Shown here: positions 63,959 to 64,000 of the stretch, in pieces
Layout: each line of letters starts with the position of its first letter
Position numbering within the stretch: position 1 is the stretch's first letter
DNA from: Gadus chalcogrammus
Lineage: Eukaryota > Chordata > Actinopteri > Gadiformes > Gadidae
Assembly (NCBI RefSeq): GCF_026213295.1
Contig: NC_079423.1
Location: 21,405,157-21,469,156 of the forward strand
Length of the DNA stretch: 64,000 nucleotides
Reading direction: 5' to 3'
Notes under the pieces: model-generated
What the model saw: only the letters and a program-made list of their open reading frames with translations
What the model was told of the DNA's origin: nothing
Databases searched by the model: none
Translations under genes and position numbers: made by a program

Positions 63959-64000
63959 ACTGAATATGGAACCATCTGCCAGGATCCACATCCCAGATGT

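Overview
The window is nuclear DNA from a bony fish, almost certainly a teleost. It holds GT-AG spliced vertebrate genes, long CA/GT microsatellites, and fish-type transposable elements (Rex3/RTE, Rex1, L2, hAT, Harbinger-like and TTAA-flanked families). The species cannot be told from the sequence. Gene and family names rest on recognising translated motifs; no database search was run.

Two host genes are supported. The 5' half of hyi (hydroxypyruvate isomerase-like) is on the minus strand at 1-1159 and runs off the left edge. A complete kdm4a (JmjC histone demethylase) is on the plus strand: 21 coding exons between 33196 and 57142, every phase closing, giving a 1036-residue protein. Its iron, zinc and Tudor cage residues align with human KDM4A at constant offsets (-1 in the JmjC domain, -28 in the Tudor domain). 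The two genes are head to head, as expected from vertebrate HYI/KDM4A linkage, but about 31 kb of repeats lies between them.

Layout: 1-1.2 kb hyi. 1.9-5.3 kb nested DNA elements and two candidate orphan exons. 5.35-10.99 kb an SGNH-hydrolase ORF broken by two element stacks: one is a TIR element with 4-bp target duplications that contains a Rex3 LINE, which itself carries an exact 496-bp triplication; the other is a hAT element that contains a second hAT MITE. 11.0-15.1 kb a deleted endogenous retrovirus. 15.4-17.3 kb MITE-like repeats. 17.4-18.0 kb a LINE fragment with a 100-N gap. 18.2-27.8 kb three copies of an unnamed repeat family, two forming a large inverted pair, with Rex1 and a hAT MITE inserted. 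29.1-30.7 kb a TIR element filled by a minisatellite. 32.2-58.6 kb kdm4a. 58.8-64 kb further repeats, including a nested TTAA-flanked element and a 5'-truncated Rex3 tail.

The kdm4a intron after coding exon 13 (41424-53160) is a transposon landing zone: a full hAT element with a decayed transposase gene, a MITE inside its intron, an L2 LINE and another hAT element. I saw no new multi-gene system. The most informative signal is the set of nested insertions with target duplications visible by eye, which allows relative dating.
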